This document shows, one piece after another, positions 8,161 through 16,767 of a stretch of DNA of 51,358 nt (the first letter of the stretch is position 1; every line of letters starts with the position of its first letter). The DNA is from Candidatus Pelagibacter sp. (lineage in GTDB: Bacteria > Pseudomonadota > Alphaproteobacteria > Pelagibacterales > Pelagibacteraceae), in contig JAOLYI010000003.1 in NCBI GenBank assembly GCA_028343315.1, positions 1-51,358 of the forward strand, given 5' to 3'. The notes under the pieces are model-generated. The model did no database searches. It was not told where the DNA came from and saw only the letters and a program-made list of their open reading frames with translations. The translations under genes were made by a program, and so were the position numbers.

Positions 8161-9326
8161 TAAGCACTTCTATAAAGTTTAGTCATAACAAACTCTCTAT
8201 GACCTAAAGCCTCAGCACAAGTTAATCTTCCGTTTGCTACTCTTAACATTGATTTGATTAATTCATCACCAGCTTGAGACATATTCATTTCTCGAGACAA
8301 AAGTTTTGATACATCGCAATCTATATGTTCTCTCATAGTTTTTACGGTTAAAGGATTTGCAGTTAATTTTATGACTGGCTCAATAGGATTTCCAATAATA
8401 TTACCTTGTCCAGTTGGAAATAGATGAATATTAAATCCTGCAGCCGCTTGAAGAGTTACACATTCTGCTGCTGCGGATGAAGTATCCATAAAGTAAAGTC
8501 CTTTACCTTTAGTTGGTTCTTCAGCAGGCTCTAAAACATCTATAAATTTTCTTGTTCCAATTTTTTGAAAATTTCCAAAAGCTTTTTCTTCAATAGTAGT
8601 TAAACCACCAGCAATATTTCCTGCGGTTGGTTGACTTTCGGATAAATCATCTGTTGCTTCTTTTAAAATAAAATCGTTGTAATCATTCCATGTTTTCATG
8701 AATTTTTTTTCTGCTTCAGGAGTAGCGCCTCGCTTAGCACAAACTGTCTCTGCTCCTGTAAGTTCTGAAGTTTCTCCAAAACATAAATGAACTCCCAATG
8801 GTTCTAATTTATCCATTAAATTTCCAACTGTTGGGTTAGCTGCAAGTCCAGATGTTGTATCAGATTCTCCACATTTAACAGAAATCCATAAATCACTCAT
8901 CGGACACTCTTCTCTTTGTTTTTCAGATGCCCACATAGAAAATTCTTGAGCTTTTTTAGATGCTTTCATAATCGTTTGAATGTCACCACTTCGTTCAATA
9001 TGAAAACCTTCAACCGGTTTTCCTGTTTCAGCTATTGCATCTACAATTTTTTTTGTCCACTTAGGCTCAATTCCAATAACAATTACAGCAGCAACATTTG
9101 GATTTTTTCCAGTTCCTATCATTGTTCTAAAATGCAATTCTAAATCTGCTCCAAATTGAAGTCTTCCATATGAATGGGGTAGTGCTATCGTTCCTTTAAT
9201 GTTGTTTGCTACAGCTTCAGCACAAGCATTTGAGATATCATCAACAGGAAGAATTATAACGTGGTTACGAGTACCAGCTCTTCCATTTTCTCTTTTATAA
9301 CCTAAAAAACTTTTTGGAATTTCCAT
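8160..9326 (-). CDS. suyB: (2R)-3-sulfolactate sulfo-lyase, large subunit
   Basis: This 388-residue protein is of the altronate/galactarate dehydratase (UxaA C-terminal) family. It has [13 protein letters not shown] at the start and conserved cysteine-containing [10 protein letters not shown] and [13 protein letters not shown] blocks of the metal site. As a separate large subunit next to a small SAF protein it matches SuyB, which with SuyA eliminates sulfite from (R)-3-sulfolactate to give pyruvate. Split altronate dehydratases look similar, but the xsc, aprBA and HpsN neighbours favour sulfolactate. I prefer the ATG at 9326 over an in-frame TTG at 9332; the suyA stop lies just upstream. The end overlaps the HIT gene start. 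Confidence 0.85.
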   Translation of the reverse strand: MEIPKSFLGYKRENGRAGTRNHVIILPVDDISNACAEAVANNIKGTIALPHSYGRLQFGADLELHFRTMIGTGKNPNVAAVIVIGIEPKWTKKIVDAIAETGKPVEGFHIERSGDIQTIMKASKKAQEFSMWASEKQREECPMSDLWISVKCGESDTTSGLAANPTVGNLMDKLEPLGVHLCFGETSELTGAETVCAKRGATPEAEKKFMKTWNDYNDFILKEATDDLSESQPTAGNIAGGLTTIEEKAFGNFQKIGTRKFIDVLEPAEEPTKGKGLYFMDTSSAAAECVTLQAAAGFNIHLFPTGQGNIIGNPIEPVIKLTANPLTVKTMREHIDCDVSKLLSREMNMSQAGDELIKSMLRVANGRLTCAEALGHREFVMTKLYRSA

Positions 9327-9333
9327 AATCAAT

Positions 9334-9621
9334 TTACCATTTCTTTGTTTTTACATTGTGAACATGGACATGTTCACCTTTTTTAATATCTTTAACTACT
9401 TTACCGATATCATGACCATATTTAAAAATTGTATCTCCAGTCTTTAAATCTTTTAGTGCAATTTTGTGACCTAAAGGAACTTCATTGGTAGATGGTACTT
9501 TTATCGTTTTGTCGTTTTCCATAATCCAAGCACTACATTCTTGCCCTTTTTTTGTAGTTTCAATAACAACAACTCCTACGTTATCTTTTTCATCGTGTAT
9601 GATTAGATCTGGCTGTGACAT
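9334..9621 (-). CDS. suyA: (2R)-3-sulfolactate sulfo-lyase, small subunit
   Basis: This 95-residue protein has the SAF domain typical of the N-terminal piece of altronate dehydratase, here a stand-alone subunit. The segment [20 protein letters not shown] is the recognisable core. Its size agrees with known SuyA (a subunit of about 8-10 kDa). It precedes suyB with only a few bases between and is transcribed divergently from xsc, so the two desulfonating enzymes share one 75-base control region. Function follows from pairing with SuyB. Confidence 0.83.
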   Translation of the reverse strand: MSQPDLIIHDEKDNVGVVVIETTKKGQECSAWIMENDKTIKVPSTNEVPLGHKIALKDLKTGDTIFKYGHDIGKVVKDIKKGEHVHVHNVKTKKW

Positions 9622-9641
9622 AAAATTATTAATGGATATAG

Positions 9642-9688
9642 ACTAAAATTTAGTATATTTAAAGCAAGTTTTTAAATTTAAATTTAAA
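9642..9688. promoter_or_regulatory. Shared suyAB / xsc control region
   Basis: The 75-base gap between the divergent suyA and xsc genes contains a 13-base palindrome, ACTAAAATTTAGT (9642-9654). It also has a threefold TTTAAA array (9671-9688) next to the xsc start. No convincing -35/-10 pair is visible. AT-richness makes chance symmetry possible, so this is only a candidate. Confidence 0.3.
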
Positions 9689-9696
9689 GGTATTTT

Positions 9697-11478
9697 ATGG
9701 CTAAAATGACTACAGAAGAAGCTTTTGTAAAAGTTTTGCAAATGCACGGTATCGAACACGCTTTTGGTATTATCGGTTCAGCATTTATGCCAATCTCAGA
9801 TATTTTTCCAGATGCAGGAATAACTTTTTGGGATGTTGCTCATGAAACTAATGGTGGCTTAATAGCTGATGGTTACACACGAGCTACAGGAAAAATGTCA
9901 ATGGTTGTTGCACAAAACGGGCCAGGCATTACAGGTTTAGTAACGCCAATCAAAACAGCATACTGGAATCACACACCTCTTTTATTAGTTACACCTCAAG
10001 CTGCAAACAAAACAATGGGCCAAGGAGGTTTTCAAGAGGTTGAACAAATGAATTTATTTAAAGATATGGTCTGTTACCAAGAAGAAGTTAGGGATCCATC
10101 GAGAATTGCAGAAGTTTTAAATAGAGTGATTGAAAAAGCCATTAGAGGTTCAGCACCAGCACAAATAAATGTACCAAGAGATTATTGGACTCAAGTTATT
10201 GATATTGAATTACCTCCGATTGTACGGTTAGAAGGTCAAGCAGGTGGAGCAGACGCAATAGAACAAGCGGCAAAAATACTTTCTGATGCTAAATTTCCAG
10301 TAATTTTGTCCGGAGCAGGAGTAGTGATAGGTGGAGCGATTGAAGATTGCGTAAAGCTAGCTGAAAAATTAGACTCTCCGGTATGTTCAGGCTACCAACA
10401 CAATGATAGTTTTCCAGGAAGTCATCCATTAGCAGTAGGACCACTAGGTTACAATGGATCTAAAGCTGCAATGGAACTAATTGCCAAAGCAGATGTGGTA
10501 TTAGCTTTAGGAACGAGATTAAATCCTTTTTCAACTTTACCAGGTTATGGAATTGATTACTGGCCGAAGAATGCGAAGATTATTCAAGTTGATATGAATC
10601 CAGACAGAATTGGCTTAACTAAAAAAGTTACAGTTGGAATTTGTGGAGACGCTAAATTAGTTGCACAACAATTGCTTAGTAAGCTATCTCCTAAAGCTGG
10701 AGATACAGATAGACAGAAAAGAAAAGATTCAATTCATCAAACAAAATCAGCATGGTTACAAAAACTTTCAAGCCTAGATCATGAAGATGATGATCCAGGA
10801 ACAGTTTGGAATAAAGAAGCAAGAGAAAGAGATAAAGATAGAATGTCACCAAGACAAGCATGGAGAGCTATCCAAGCCGGTATGCCAGAAGATGTAATAA
10901 TTTCAAGTGATATAGGAAACAATTGTGCGATAGGTAATGCATACCCAACTTTTGAAAAAGGTAGAAAATATTTAGCACCAGGTTTGTTTGGACCTTGCGG
11001 CTATGGTTTTCCATCTATACTAGGCGCTAAAATAGGTTGTCCAGAAACCCCAGTAATTGGTTTTGCAGGTGATGGAGCGTTTGGTATTAGTATGAATGAA
11101 ATGAGTTCCTGTGCAAGAAAAGAATGGCCAGCTATTTCAATGGTTATATTTAGAAATTATCAATGGGGTGCAGAAAAAAGAAACACAACATTATGGTTTG
11201 ATAACAACTTTATAGGAACGGAGCTTGACCCGGAATTAAGTTATGCAAAAGTTGCTAACGCTTGTGGTTTAAAAGGCGTCACAGTTAAGTCAATGGAAGA
11301 AACTACAAAAGCAATTAAACAATCATGCGAAGACCAAAAGAAAGGTATTACAACATTTATTGAGGTGATACTTAATCAGGAATTAGGTGAGCCATTTAGA
11401 AGAGATGCTATGAAAAAACCAGTAAAAGTTGCTGGAATTAAAAAAGAGGATATGAAGCCTCAAAAGAATTTAAACTAG
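9697..11478 (+). CDS. xsc: Sulfoacetaldehyde acetyltransferase
   Basis: This 593-residue thiamine-diphosphate enzyme is closest to Xsc among the acetolactate-synthase-like family. It has the N-terminal pyrimidine-binding domain with the conserved glutamate in VAHETNGG, a central Rossmann domain, and a C-terminal GDGAFGISMNE cofactor motif (near residue 454). The NKTMGQGGFQE stretch is characteristic of Xsc. The reaction is sulfoacetaldehyde + phosphate to acetyl phosphate + sulfite, the desulfonation step of taurine degradation. The length matches known Xsc. It is divergent from suyAB and followed after eight bases by an SxtJ-like gene. The transporter, aminotransferase, Ald and Pta genes that complete the route are at 30.6-41.7 kb. 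Confidence 0.94.
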   Translation: MAKMTTEEAFVKVLQMHGIEHAFGIIGSAFMPISDIFPDAGITFWDVAHETNGGLIADGYTRATGKMSMVVAQNGPGITGLVTPIKTAYWNHTPLLLVTPQAANKTMGQGGFQEVEQMNLFKDMVCYQEEVRDPSRIAEVLNRVIEKAIRGSAPAQINVPRDYWTQVIDIELPPIVRLEGQAGGADAIEQAAKILSDAKFPVILSGAGVVIGGAIEDCVKLAEKLDSPVCSGYQHNDSFPGSHPLAVGPLGYNGSKAAMELIAKADVVLALGTRLNPFSTLPGYGIDYWPKNAKIIQVDMNPDRIGLTKKVTVGICGDAKLVAQQLLSKLSPKAGDTDRQKRKDSIHQTKSAWLQKLSSLDHEDDDPGTVWNKEARERDKDRMSPRQAWRAIQAGMPEDVIISSDIGNNCAIGNAYPTFEKGRKYLAPGLFGPCGYGFPSILGAKIGCPETPVIGFAGDGAFGISMNEMSSCARKEWPAISMVIFRNYQWGAEKRNTTLWFDNNFIGTELDPELSYAKVANACGLKGVTVKSMEETTKAIKQSCEDQKKGITTFIEVILNQELGEPFRRDAMKKPVKVAGIKKEDMKPQKNLN

Positions 11479-11486
11479 TTCTATAC

Positions 11487-11867
11487 ATGAAATCTCAGAG
11501 TGCCAATAAAAGTTTTGGTATATTATTTTTTATTGTTTTTTTGATTTTTGGACTTTGGCCATTAAAAAATGGTGAAAATTTAAACTACTATTTTATTATT
11601 TTTTCAGGTATTTTTTTATTACTTGGATTACTTAATTCAAATCTTCTCTCCCCATTAAATAAAATTTGGATAAAATTTGGTGAAATTTTAGGAATAATAA
11701 TAGCTCCAATCATTATGGCTTTGGTATATTTTGCTATTTTGACCCCAGTAAGTTTAGTTGTTAGAGTTTTTGGTAAAGATTTATTAGGTTTAAAATTTAT
11801 GATCAAACAACAAACGTATTGGATTAATAGAAAAAAAAAAATGGGTTCAATGAGGAAACAATTTTAG
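11487..11867 (+). CDS. SxtJ-family membrane protein
   Basis: This 126-residue protein has two strongly hydrophobic hairpin regions (about residues 9-24 and 31-48) and another near residues 65-95, ending in a basic tail. The layout, and its position just before a DUF5989 mini-protein and a NodU/CmcH-type carbamoyltransferase, match SxtJ, a small membrane protein repeatedly found beside carbamoyltransferases. No enzymatic motif is visible. It begins eight bases after xsc, so it may be read from the xsc transcript. Its stop touches the next start. Confidence 0.75.
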   Translation: MKSQSANKSFGILFFIVFLIFGLWPLKNGENLNYYFIIFSGIFLLLGLLNSNLLSPLNKIWIKFGEILGIIIAPIIMALVYFAILTPVSLVVRVFGKDLLGLKFMIKQQTYWINRKKKMGSMRKQF

Positions 11868-12020
11868 ATGATTGATTTTTTGAAAGAATTTTTGGAGTTT
11901 TTAAAAGAAAGAAAAAAATACTGGTTGTTACCAATCATAATTGTATTAGCCTTGTTTGGAATTCTAATAGTTTTAAGCCAAGGTTCTGCAGTTGCACCAT
12001 TTATATATACAATATTTTAA
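11868..12020 (+). CDS. DUF5989-like membrane mini-protein (50 aa)
   Basis: This is a 50-codon ORF. The translation begins MIDFLKEFLEFLKERKKYW. A hydrophobic span of about 20 residues follows (LLPIIIVLALFGILIVL), and the protein ends APFIYTIF. This charged amphipathic head, WLLP turn and single span is the pattern of DUF5989 proteins that sit between SxtJ and carbamoyltransferase genes. The ATG immediately follows the SxtJ stop, and the stop is immediately followed by the GTG start of the carbamoyltransferase, so the three are translationally linked. Probably it recruits the transferase to the membrane; that role is inference. Confidence 0.8.
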   Translation: MIDFLKEFLEFLKERKKYWLLPIIIVLALFGILIVLSQGSAVAPFIYTIF

Positions 12021-13856
12021 GTGATATCTATTTTAGGAATATCAGCATTCTATCATGACAGCGCAGCGGCAATAATTGTTGATGGTAATATTATTGCAGC
12101 AGCTCAAGAAGAGAGGTTTTCTAGAAAAAAACACGATGCCAGCTATCCTTCAAATGCTATAGAATATGTTTTAGAAGAGTCTAAATTAGATTTAAATGAA
12201 ATAGACCATATAGTTTTTTTTGAAAAACCATTCCTTAAATTTGAAAGATTATTAGAAACTTATATGGCATTTGCTCCAAGAGGTTTTAAGTCATTTAGTC
12301 TTTCTATGCCTTTATGGTTAAGAGAAAAACTTTTTCAAAAAAAATTTTTGTTTGATAAATTAAAAGAGCAAGATAGTAAATTTAAAGATATCAATAAAAT
12401 AAAATTTTCAGAACATCATTACAGTCATGCTGCAAGTGCATTTTATCCATCTCCTTTTGATGAAGCAGTTATTCTAACATTAGATGGAGTAGGTGAATGG
12501 GCAACAACAACGGTAGCAATAGGAAAAAAAAATAAATTAGAAATAATTAAGGAAATACATTTTCCACATTCATTAGGTTTATTATATTCCGCGTTTACTT
12601 TTTATACTGGTTTCAAAGTAAATAGTGGTGAGTATAAATTGATGGGTTTGGCACCTTACGGCAAACCTATTTACAAAGATGTTATAAAAGAAAAACTTTT
12701 AGATTTAAAAAATGATGGTTCATTTAAGCTTAATATGAAATATTTCAATTATACAACAGGCTTAACAATGACTAATCAAAAGTTTTCAAAACTTTTTGAC
12801 CATCCTGTAAGAGACTCAAAAAAAGATTTACTAACTCAATTTCATATGGATATAGCCGCATCAATACAAGCAGTAACCGAAGAAATTATTTTGAAAATAA
12901 CTAAAAATATTTCTCAAGAATATAAAATTAAAAATTTATGTTTGGCTGGGGGTGTGGCTTTAAATTGTGTCGCGAATGGAAAAATTCATAATGAAAAATT
13001 TTTTGATAATATCTGGATACAACCAGCAGCTGGAGATGCCGGAGGATCTTTAGGTGCAGCATTAGCTTACTGGTATCATGAATTAGAAAAACCAAGAATA
13101 GAATTTAAGGATCAGATGAAAGGATCCTACCTTGGACCAAAATTTGAAAATGAGACAATAGAAAAAAAACTTAAATTATTAAAAGCTAATTATAAAAAAC
13201 ATAGTCCAAAAGATATAATATTAATTACAGCCAATGAATTGGCTAGCGAAAAAACTGTGGGCTGGTTTCAAGGTAGAATGGAGTTTGGGCCAAGAGCATT
13301 AGGAGGGAGGTCGATATTAGCAGACCCAAGGTCTGAAAAAATGCAAAAAGAATTAAACTTAAAAATAAAATTTAGAGAAAGTTTTAGACCTTTCGCTCCT
13401 TCAGTTTTAAGAGAAGATCTTAATGAATGGTTTGAATTAGATGATGATAGCCCATATATGCTTTTAGTCTCCGAAGTAAAAAAAGTTAAACAAATTAAGA
13501 TGAAAAAAGAGGACGAAAATTTATTTGGAATAGATAAATTAAATATAAAAAGATCAAGTATTCCTGCAATAACACACGTTGATTATTCTGCTAGAATTCA
13601 AACTGTGCATAAGGAAACTAATTCAAGATATTATGATTTAATTAAAGAATTTAAAAAAATTACTAATTGTCCTGTATTAGTAAATACTTCCTTTAATGTA
13701 CGTGGAGAGCCTATTGTTTGTTCTATTGAAGATGCTTTCAATTGTTTTATGGGAACAAATTTAGATATTTTAGTTATTGAGGACTTTATTTTGTATAAAG
13801 ATCTGCAAGATAAGTCACTTATTAAAGATTATAAGAATAAATTTGAATTGGATTAA
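12021..13856 (+). CDS. NodU/CmcH-type carbamoyltransferase
   Basis: This 611-residue O-carbamoyltransferase begins with GTG right after the DUF5989 stop. It has the YrdC/Kae1-like N-terminal fold with FYHDSAAA and the EERFSRKKHD segment. The metal-binding histidines lie in EHHYSHAASA, followed by LAGGVALN and the C-terminal GPRALGGRS and NTSFNVRGEP blocks. It transfers a carbamoyl group from carbamoyl phosphate (via carbamoyl-AMP) to a hydroxyl of a sugar, antibiotic or glycolipid. The acceptor is unknown; surface polysaccharide or lipid modification fits the membrane-protein partners. The end overlaps the convergent M23 gene by four bases. Confidence 0.9.
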   Translation: MISILGISAFYHDSAAAIIVDGNIIAAAQEERFSRKKHDASYPSNAIEYVLEESKLDLNEIDHIVFFEKPFLKFERLLETYMAFAPRGFKSFSLSMPLWLREKLFQKKFLFDKLKEQDSKFKDINKIKFSEHHYSHAASAFYPSPFDEAVILTLDGVGEWATTTVAIGKKNKLEIIKEIHFPHSLGLLYSAFTFYTGFKVNSGEYKLMGLAPYGKPIYKDVIKEKLLDLKNDGSFKLNMKYFNYTTGLTMTNQKFSKLFDHPVRDSKKDLLTQFHMDIAASIQAVTEEIILKITKNISQEYKIKNLCLAGGVALNCVANGKIHNEKFFDNIWIQPAAGDAGGSLGAALAYWYHELEKPRIEFKDQMKGSYLGPKFENETIEKKLKLLKANYKKHSPKDIILITANELASEKTVGWFQGRMEFGPRALGGRSILADPRSEKMQKELNLKIKFRESFRPFAPSVLREDLNEWFELDDDSPYMLLVSEVKKVKQIKMKKEDENLFGIDKLNIKRSSIPAITHVDYSARIQTVHKETNSRYYDLIKEFKKITNCPVLVNTSFNVRGEPIVCSIEDAFNCFMGTNLDILVIEDFILYKDLQDKSLIKDYKNKFELD

Positions 13857-14647
13857 TTCAAAATAGTAGCGGGGTCCAGTTTAACATCAAACCAATTAAG
13901 CCTGATATCTAAATGAGGACCTGTAGCTCTACCACTTTGCCCTAAGGTACCAACAATTTCTCCTTGCTTAACTTTTTGACCGATTTTCACATTTATATCT
14001 TTCATGTGCATGTACAATGTACTTATCCCATGGCCATGATCAAATATGATAGTTCCGCCAGTAAAATACATATTATTTTCAACCAAGGTAACTTCTCCAT
14101 CCATCATCGCTTTGACAGGAGTTCCCTCTGGTGCATGAAAATCTATACCATAATGGGGTCTACGAGGTTTTCCATTTAAAATTCTTTGACTGCCATAAAC
14201 ACCAGTAATTATATACTTATCAATGGGGTAAATAAACTTGTCTTTAAAAAAATCGTAAGCAGTATCAATTGATCTTGCTTTTCCAATTAAGATATTATCT
14301 TTTTTTATTCTCTCATAAACTTCAGGAGGTGGAGTAACTTGTTTTGGAGGCAGTCCATCAATTTTTTGTATTTTATATTTTCTTTTTAATACTTTTTTTT
14401 CAATAGTTTTTAATTCACCGTTTTCTTTAATTTTAATCAAAACATTATTTTTTCTATCTCTATCTAAACCAAAAGCGAAATAACCATCTTTTGAAACTCT
14501 AACTTTTTTATCATCTATTATTACTTTCGAGTCTGGCTTTGTTTTTCCTAAAATAAATGCACCTTGTTCAAATTTTCCAATAAATTCTAAAGCACCTAAA
14601 TGTTGAAAATGAAAAACAATTGTAAAAAATATAATTAAAAACCTCAT
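13853..14647 (-). CDS. M23/LytM-like peptidase with altered zinc ligand
   Basis: This 264-residue exported protein has a signal peptide (MRFLIIFFTIVFHFQHLGAL). The start at 14647 overlaps the upstream SDR stop (ATGA) and places the signal correctly; an in-frame ATG at 14659 is less likely. The C-terminal half is a LytM domain: His165-x3-Asp169 in HYGIDF, His214 in YMHM, and GPHLDIRLNW at 243-252. In active enzymes the last motif is HxH; here the second histidine is Asp247 (codon 13907-13909). Peptidoglycan hydrolysis may therefore be reduced or lost, leaving a regulatory or binding role like degenerate EnvC/NlpD domains. Confidence 0.85.
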   Translation of the reverse strand: MRFLIIFFTIVFHFQHLGALEFIGKFEQGAFILGKTKPDSKVIIDDKKVRVSKDGYFAFGLDRDRKNNVLIKIKENGELKTIEKKVLKRKYKIQKIDGLPPKQVTPPPEVYERIKKDNILIGKARSIDTAYDFFKDKFIYPIDKYIITGVYGSQRILNGKPRRPHYGIDFHAPEGTPVKAMMDGEVTLVENNMYFTGGTIIFDHGHGISTLYMHMKDINVKIGQKVKQGEIVGTLGQSGRATGPHLDIRLNWFDVKLDPATILN

Positions 14648-15408
14648 CTTGCTGTCCACCCTCCATCAATAACAATTGATGTGCCCGTAATCATTGAAGC
14701 GGCCTCAGAAGCTAAAAATGTTACGGAGGTTGCAACATCACTCACAGTTACAACTTTATTAATTGGTGTATTTTCTTTTACATATTTATTGTATTTTTTA
14801 TCTGCAAAATATTTTTTTGTTCTTGGAGTTAAAACTATGTTGGGGCAAACACTATTTACCCTAATGTTATATTTAGCTAAATCTAAAGCCATACCTTTTG
14901 TTAAACCTTCTACACCAAATTTAGTCATGCTATATACTGTTCTTTTTTGACCCGCTACTAACCCAAATATTGAAGAGATATTAATTATTGAACCACTTTT
15001 TCTTTTTAATTTAATAATTTGGTTAGCGCAAAGTTGAGCAATATTAAAAACTGCTTTTGTATTCACATTTAGTATAGTTTCCATTGAAGATTTTTTTACA
15101 TTTAAAAAAGATTCAGGAATATTTGTACCTGCATTATTTACCAAAATATCTAGCTTAGTTAATTTTGAAATAAAAGATTTCATACGATTGTAATTATTTA
15201 CATCGCAATTAAATGATTTGTAATTAACTTTTAACTTCTTAATTTCTTTTTTTAAACTATCTAATTCTAATTGATTTCGTCCAATCGCAATGATATTTCC
15301 TCCAGCCTCTGCAATGGCTATGGCTGAGCCTCTTCCTAATCCTTTCGTTGCACCAGTTATTAATGCAGTTTTTCCTTTTAAATTTATATCTTTTAAAAAA
15401 ATACTCAT
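14644..15408 (-). CDS. SDR-family oxidoreductase A
   Basis: This 254-residue classical short-chain dehydrogenase has the NAD(P) motif TGATKGLGRG, NNAGT, Ser in NISS, and the Tyr-x3-Lys pair in VYSMTKFG. It ends VIDGGWTAR. It starts in TAATG overlap with the stop of SDR B, to which it is clearly paralogous, so an ATG further upstream (15423) is less likely. The family oxidises secondary alcohols or reduces ketones. In DHPS degradation, HpsO/HpsP-type dehydrogenases interconvert DHPS enantiomers; the location between suyAB/xsc and the TRAP-HpsN genes makes that a candidate role, but it is an inference. Confidence 0.88.
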   Translation of the reverse strand: MSIFLKDINLKGKTALITGATKGLGRGSAIAIAEAGGNIIAIGRNQLELDSLKKEIKKLKVNYKSFNCDVNNYNRMKSFISKLTKLDILVNNAGTNIPESFLNVKKSSMETILNVNTKAVFNIAQLCANQIIKLKRKSGSIINISSIFGLVAGQKRTVYSMTKFGVEGLTKGMALDLAKYNIRVNSVCPNIVLTPRTKKYFADKKYNKYVKENTPINKVVTVSDVATSVTFLASEAASMITGTSIVIDGGWTAR

Positions 15409-16172
15409 TACTGTGCTGTCCAACCTCCGTCCACGATTAATGAAGTTCCAGTTATCATCTCTGATGATTCCGCTGCTAAAAATGCTACAGCTGTTGCAAC
15501 ATCACTTTCTTTTGCTACTCTTCCAAGAGGAATATTCTTAAGCATTTTGTTTTTAAATTTTTTATTTTTAAAAAATTTTTTTACCATCGGTGTTTCAACA
15601 AATGTAGGGCATACAGTATTAACTCTGATATTGTGCGGAGCTAATTCAATAGCCATTCCTCTTGCAAGACCTTCAATTCCGAATTTATTCATATTGTATA
15701 CGTTTCTACCTTCACAACCGACTTTTCCTAATTGAGAGGACATATGAATTATAGAACCTCCTATTTTTTTTCGATTTTTAGCTTCAACCATTTTTTGGGA
15801 ACAAAGTTGTGCCACGTTAAATGCTGCTTTCATATTAAGATTTGTTAAATATTCCATATTTTCTTGTTTAACTTTAGTGAAATGCTCGGGTCTATTATTG
15901 CCAGCGTTATTTACTAAAATATCTAGCCTACTTATTTTTTTTAAAATATTTTTAAATTCCTCAACTTGAGTCACATCACATACAAAAGATTTACTTGAAC
16001 CTTTAGTTCTTTTGATAATCTTGCTCACGCTGACTAAGTCTGATTCAGTTCTACTTAATATAATTACTTTAGCACCAGCCTCTGCTAAGGCTATAGCGCA
16101 AGCTTTTCCAAGTCCTTTTCCAGCGCCAGTTACCAGAGCTATTTTATTTTTAAGATTAATTTTTTTAAGCAT
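15408..16172 (-). CDS. SDR-family oxidoreductase B
   Basis: This 254-residue classical SDR has TGAGKGLGKA, NNAGN, a serine in HMSS, and Tyr-x3-Lys in VYNMNKFG, ending VDGGWTAQ. It resembles the adjacent SDR A throughout (INLKxK start, LDILVNNAG, NIRVNxVCP, DVATxVxFLA, MITGTS, DGGWTA). A tandem duplication followed by divergence is likely. Both genes are in one run of five overlapping minus-strand genes from the GMC oxidoreductase to the M23-like protein. Gluconate-5-dehydrogenase-like SDRs are the nearest general class. The substrate is unknown; a sugar or sulfonate polyol is plausible. Confidence 0.88.
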   Translation of the reverse strand: MLKKINLKNKIALVTGAGKGLGKACAIALAEAGAKVIILSRTESDLVSVSKIIKRTKGSSKSFVCDVTQVEEFKNILKKISRLDILVNNAGNNRPEHFTKVKQENMEYLTNLNMKAAFNVAQLCSQKMVEAKNRKKIGGSIIHMSSQLGKVGCEGRNVYNMNKFGIEGLARGMAIELAPHNIRVNTVCPTFVETPMVKKFFKNKKFKNKMLKNIPLGRVAKESDVATAVAFLAAESSEMITGTSLIVDGGWTAQ

Positions 16173-16765
16173 TAAAGAAGTAAAGTTTTAATATCTGTGT
16201 AAATTAATTCAATGGCTACTATTAAAATTGCTAATAATCCTATCCAAGCAATCCATTTATATTTTTTAATCCATCCTGAAATTAAGTTTGCCGCAACAGC
16301 CATAAGTATTATTGAAAGAACTAATCCAAAAATTAACAGATGATAATGATGGCCTGCAGCACCAGCAACACCAAGAACATTATCTAAGCTCATAGTAAAA
16401 TCTGCTAGAAGCACGGTCCATATTGCTTTTAAAAAACTTGAGTTGTCTACTTTTATATCTTCATCTTTTGAGTCACCTTTAATTACGTCAACATAAAGTT
16501 TGTAGACAATGTAAAGGAGCAACAAACCTCCAATCAATCTTAACCCAGTTATTTGCAATAAAAAAGCAGTGAGAAGTGTTAAGATTATCCTTAATATTAC
16601 TGCACCACCTATACCCCAAAAAATAACTTTTTTTCTTTGTTCGGCTGGAAATTTTGAGGCAACCATTCCAATAATAATGGCATTGTCTCCAGCTAAAACT
16701 AAGTCAATAAAAATTATCTGAGTAAGTATAGTTATTTGTTCAGGAGTAAGTAACTCTGCTAACAT
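16172..16765 (-). CDS. TerC/YjbE-family integral membrane protein
   Basis: This 197-residue protein has about six to seven membrane spans. It carries the two acidic TerC signatures, VLAGDNAIIIG (residues 23-33) and DFTMSLDNVLGVAG (about residues 121-134). Family members are linked to metal ion (including manganese) export or tellurium resistance. The short YjbE form is seen here. Its stop/start overlap with SDR B suggests cotranscription with the oxidoreductase cluster. A direct role in sulfonate use is not indicated. Confidence 0.88.
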   Translation of the reverse strand: MLAELLTPEQITILTQIIFIDLVLAGDNAIIIGMVASKFPAEQRKKVIFWGIGGAVILRIILTLLTAFLLQITGLRLIGGLLLLYIVYKLYVDVIKGDSKDEDIKVDNSSFLKAIWTVLLADFTMSLDNVLGVAGAAGHHYHLLIFGLVLSIILMAVAANLISGWIKKYKWIAWIGLLAILIVAIELIYTDIKTLLL

Positions 16766-16767
16766 GG

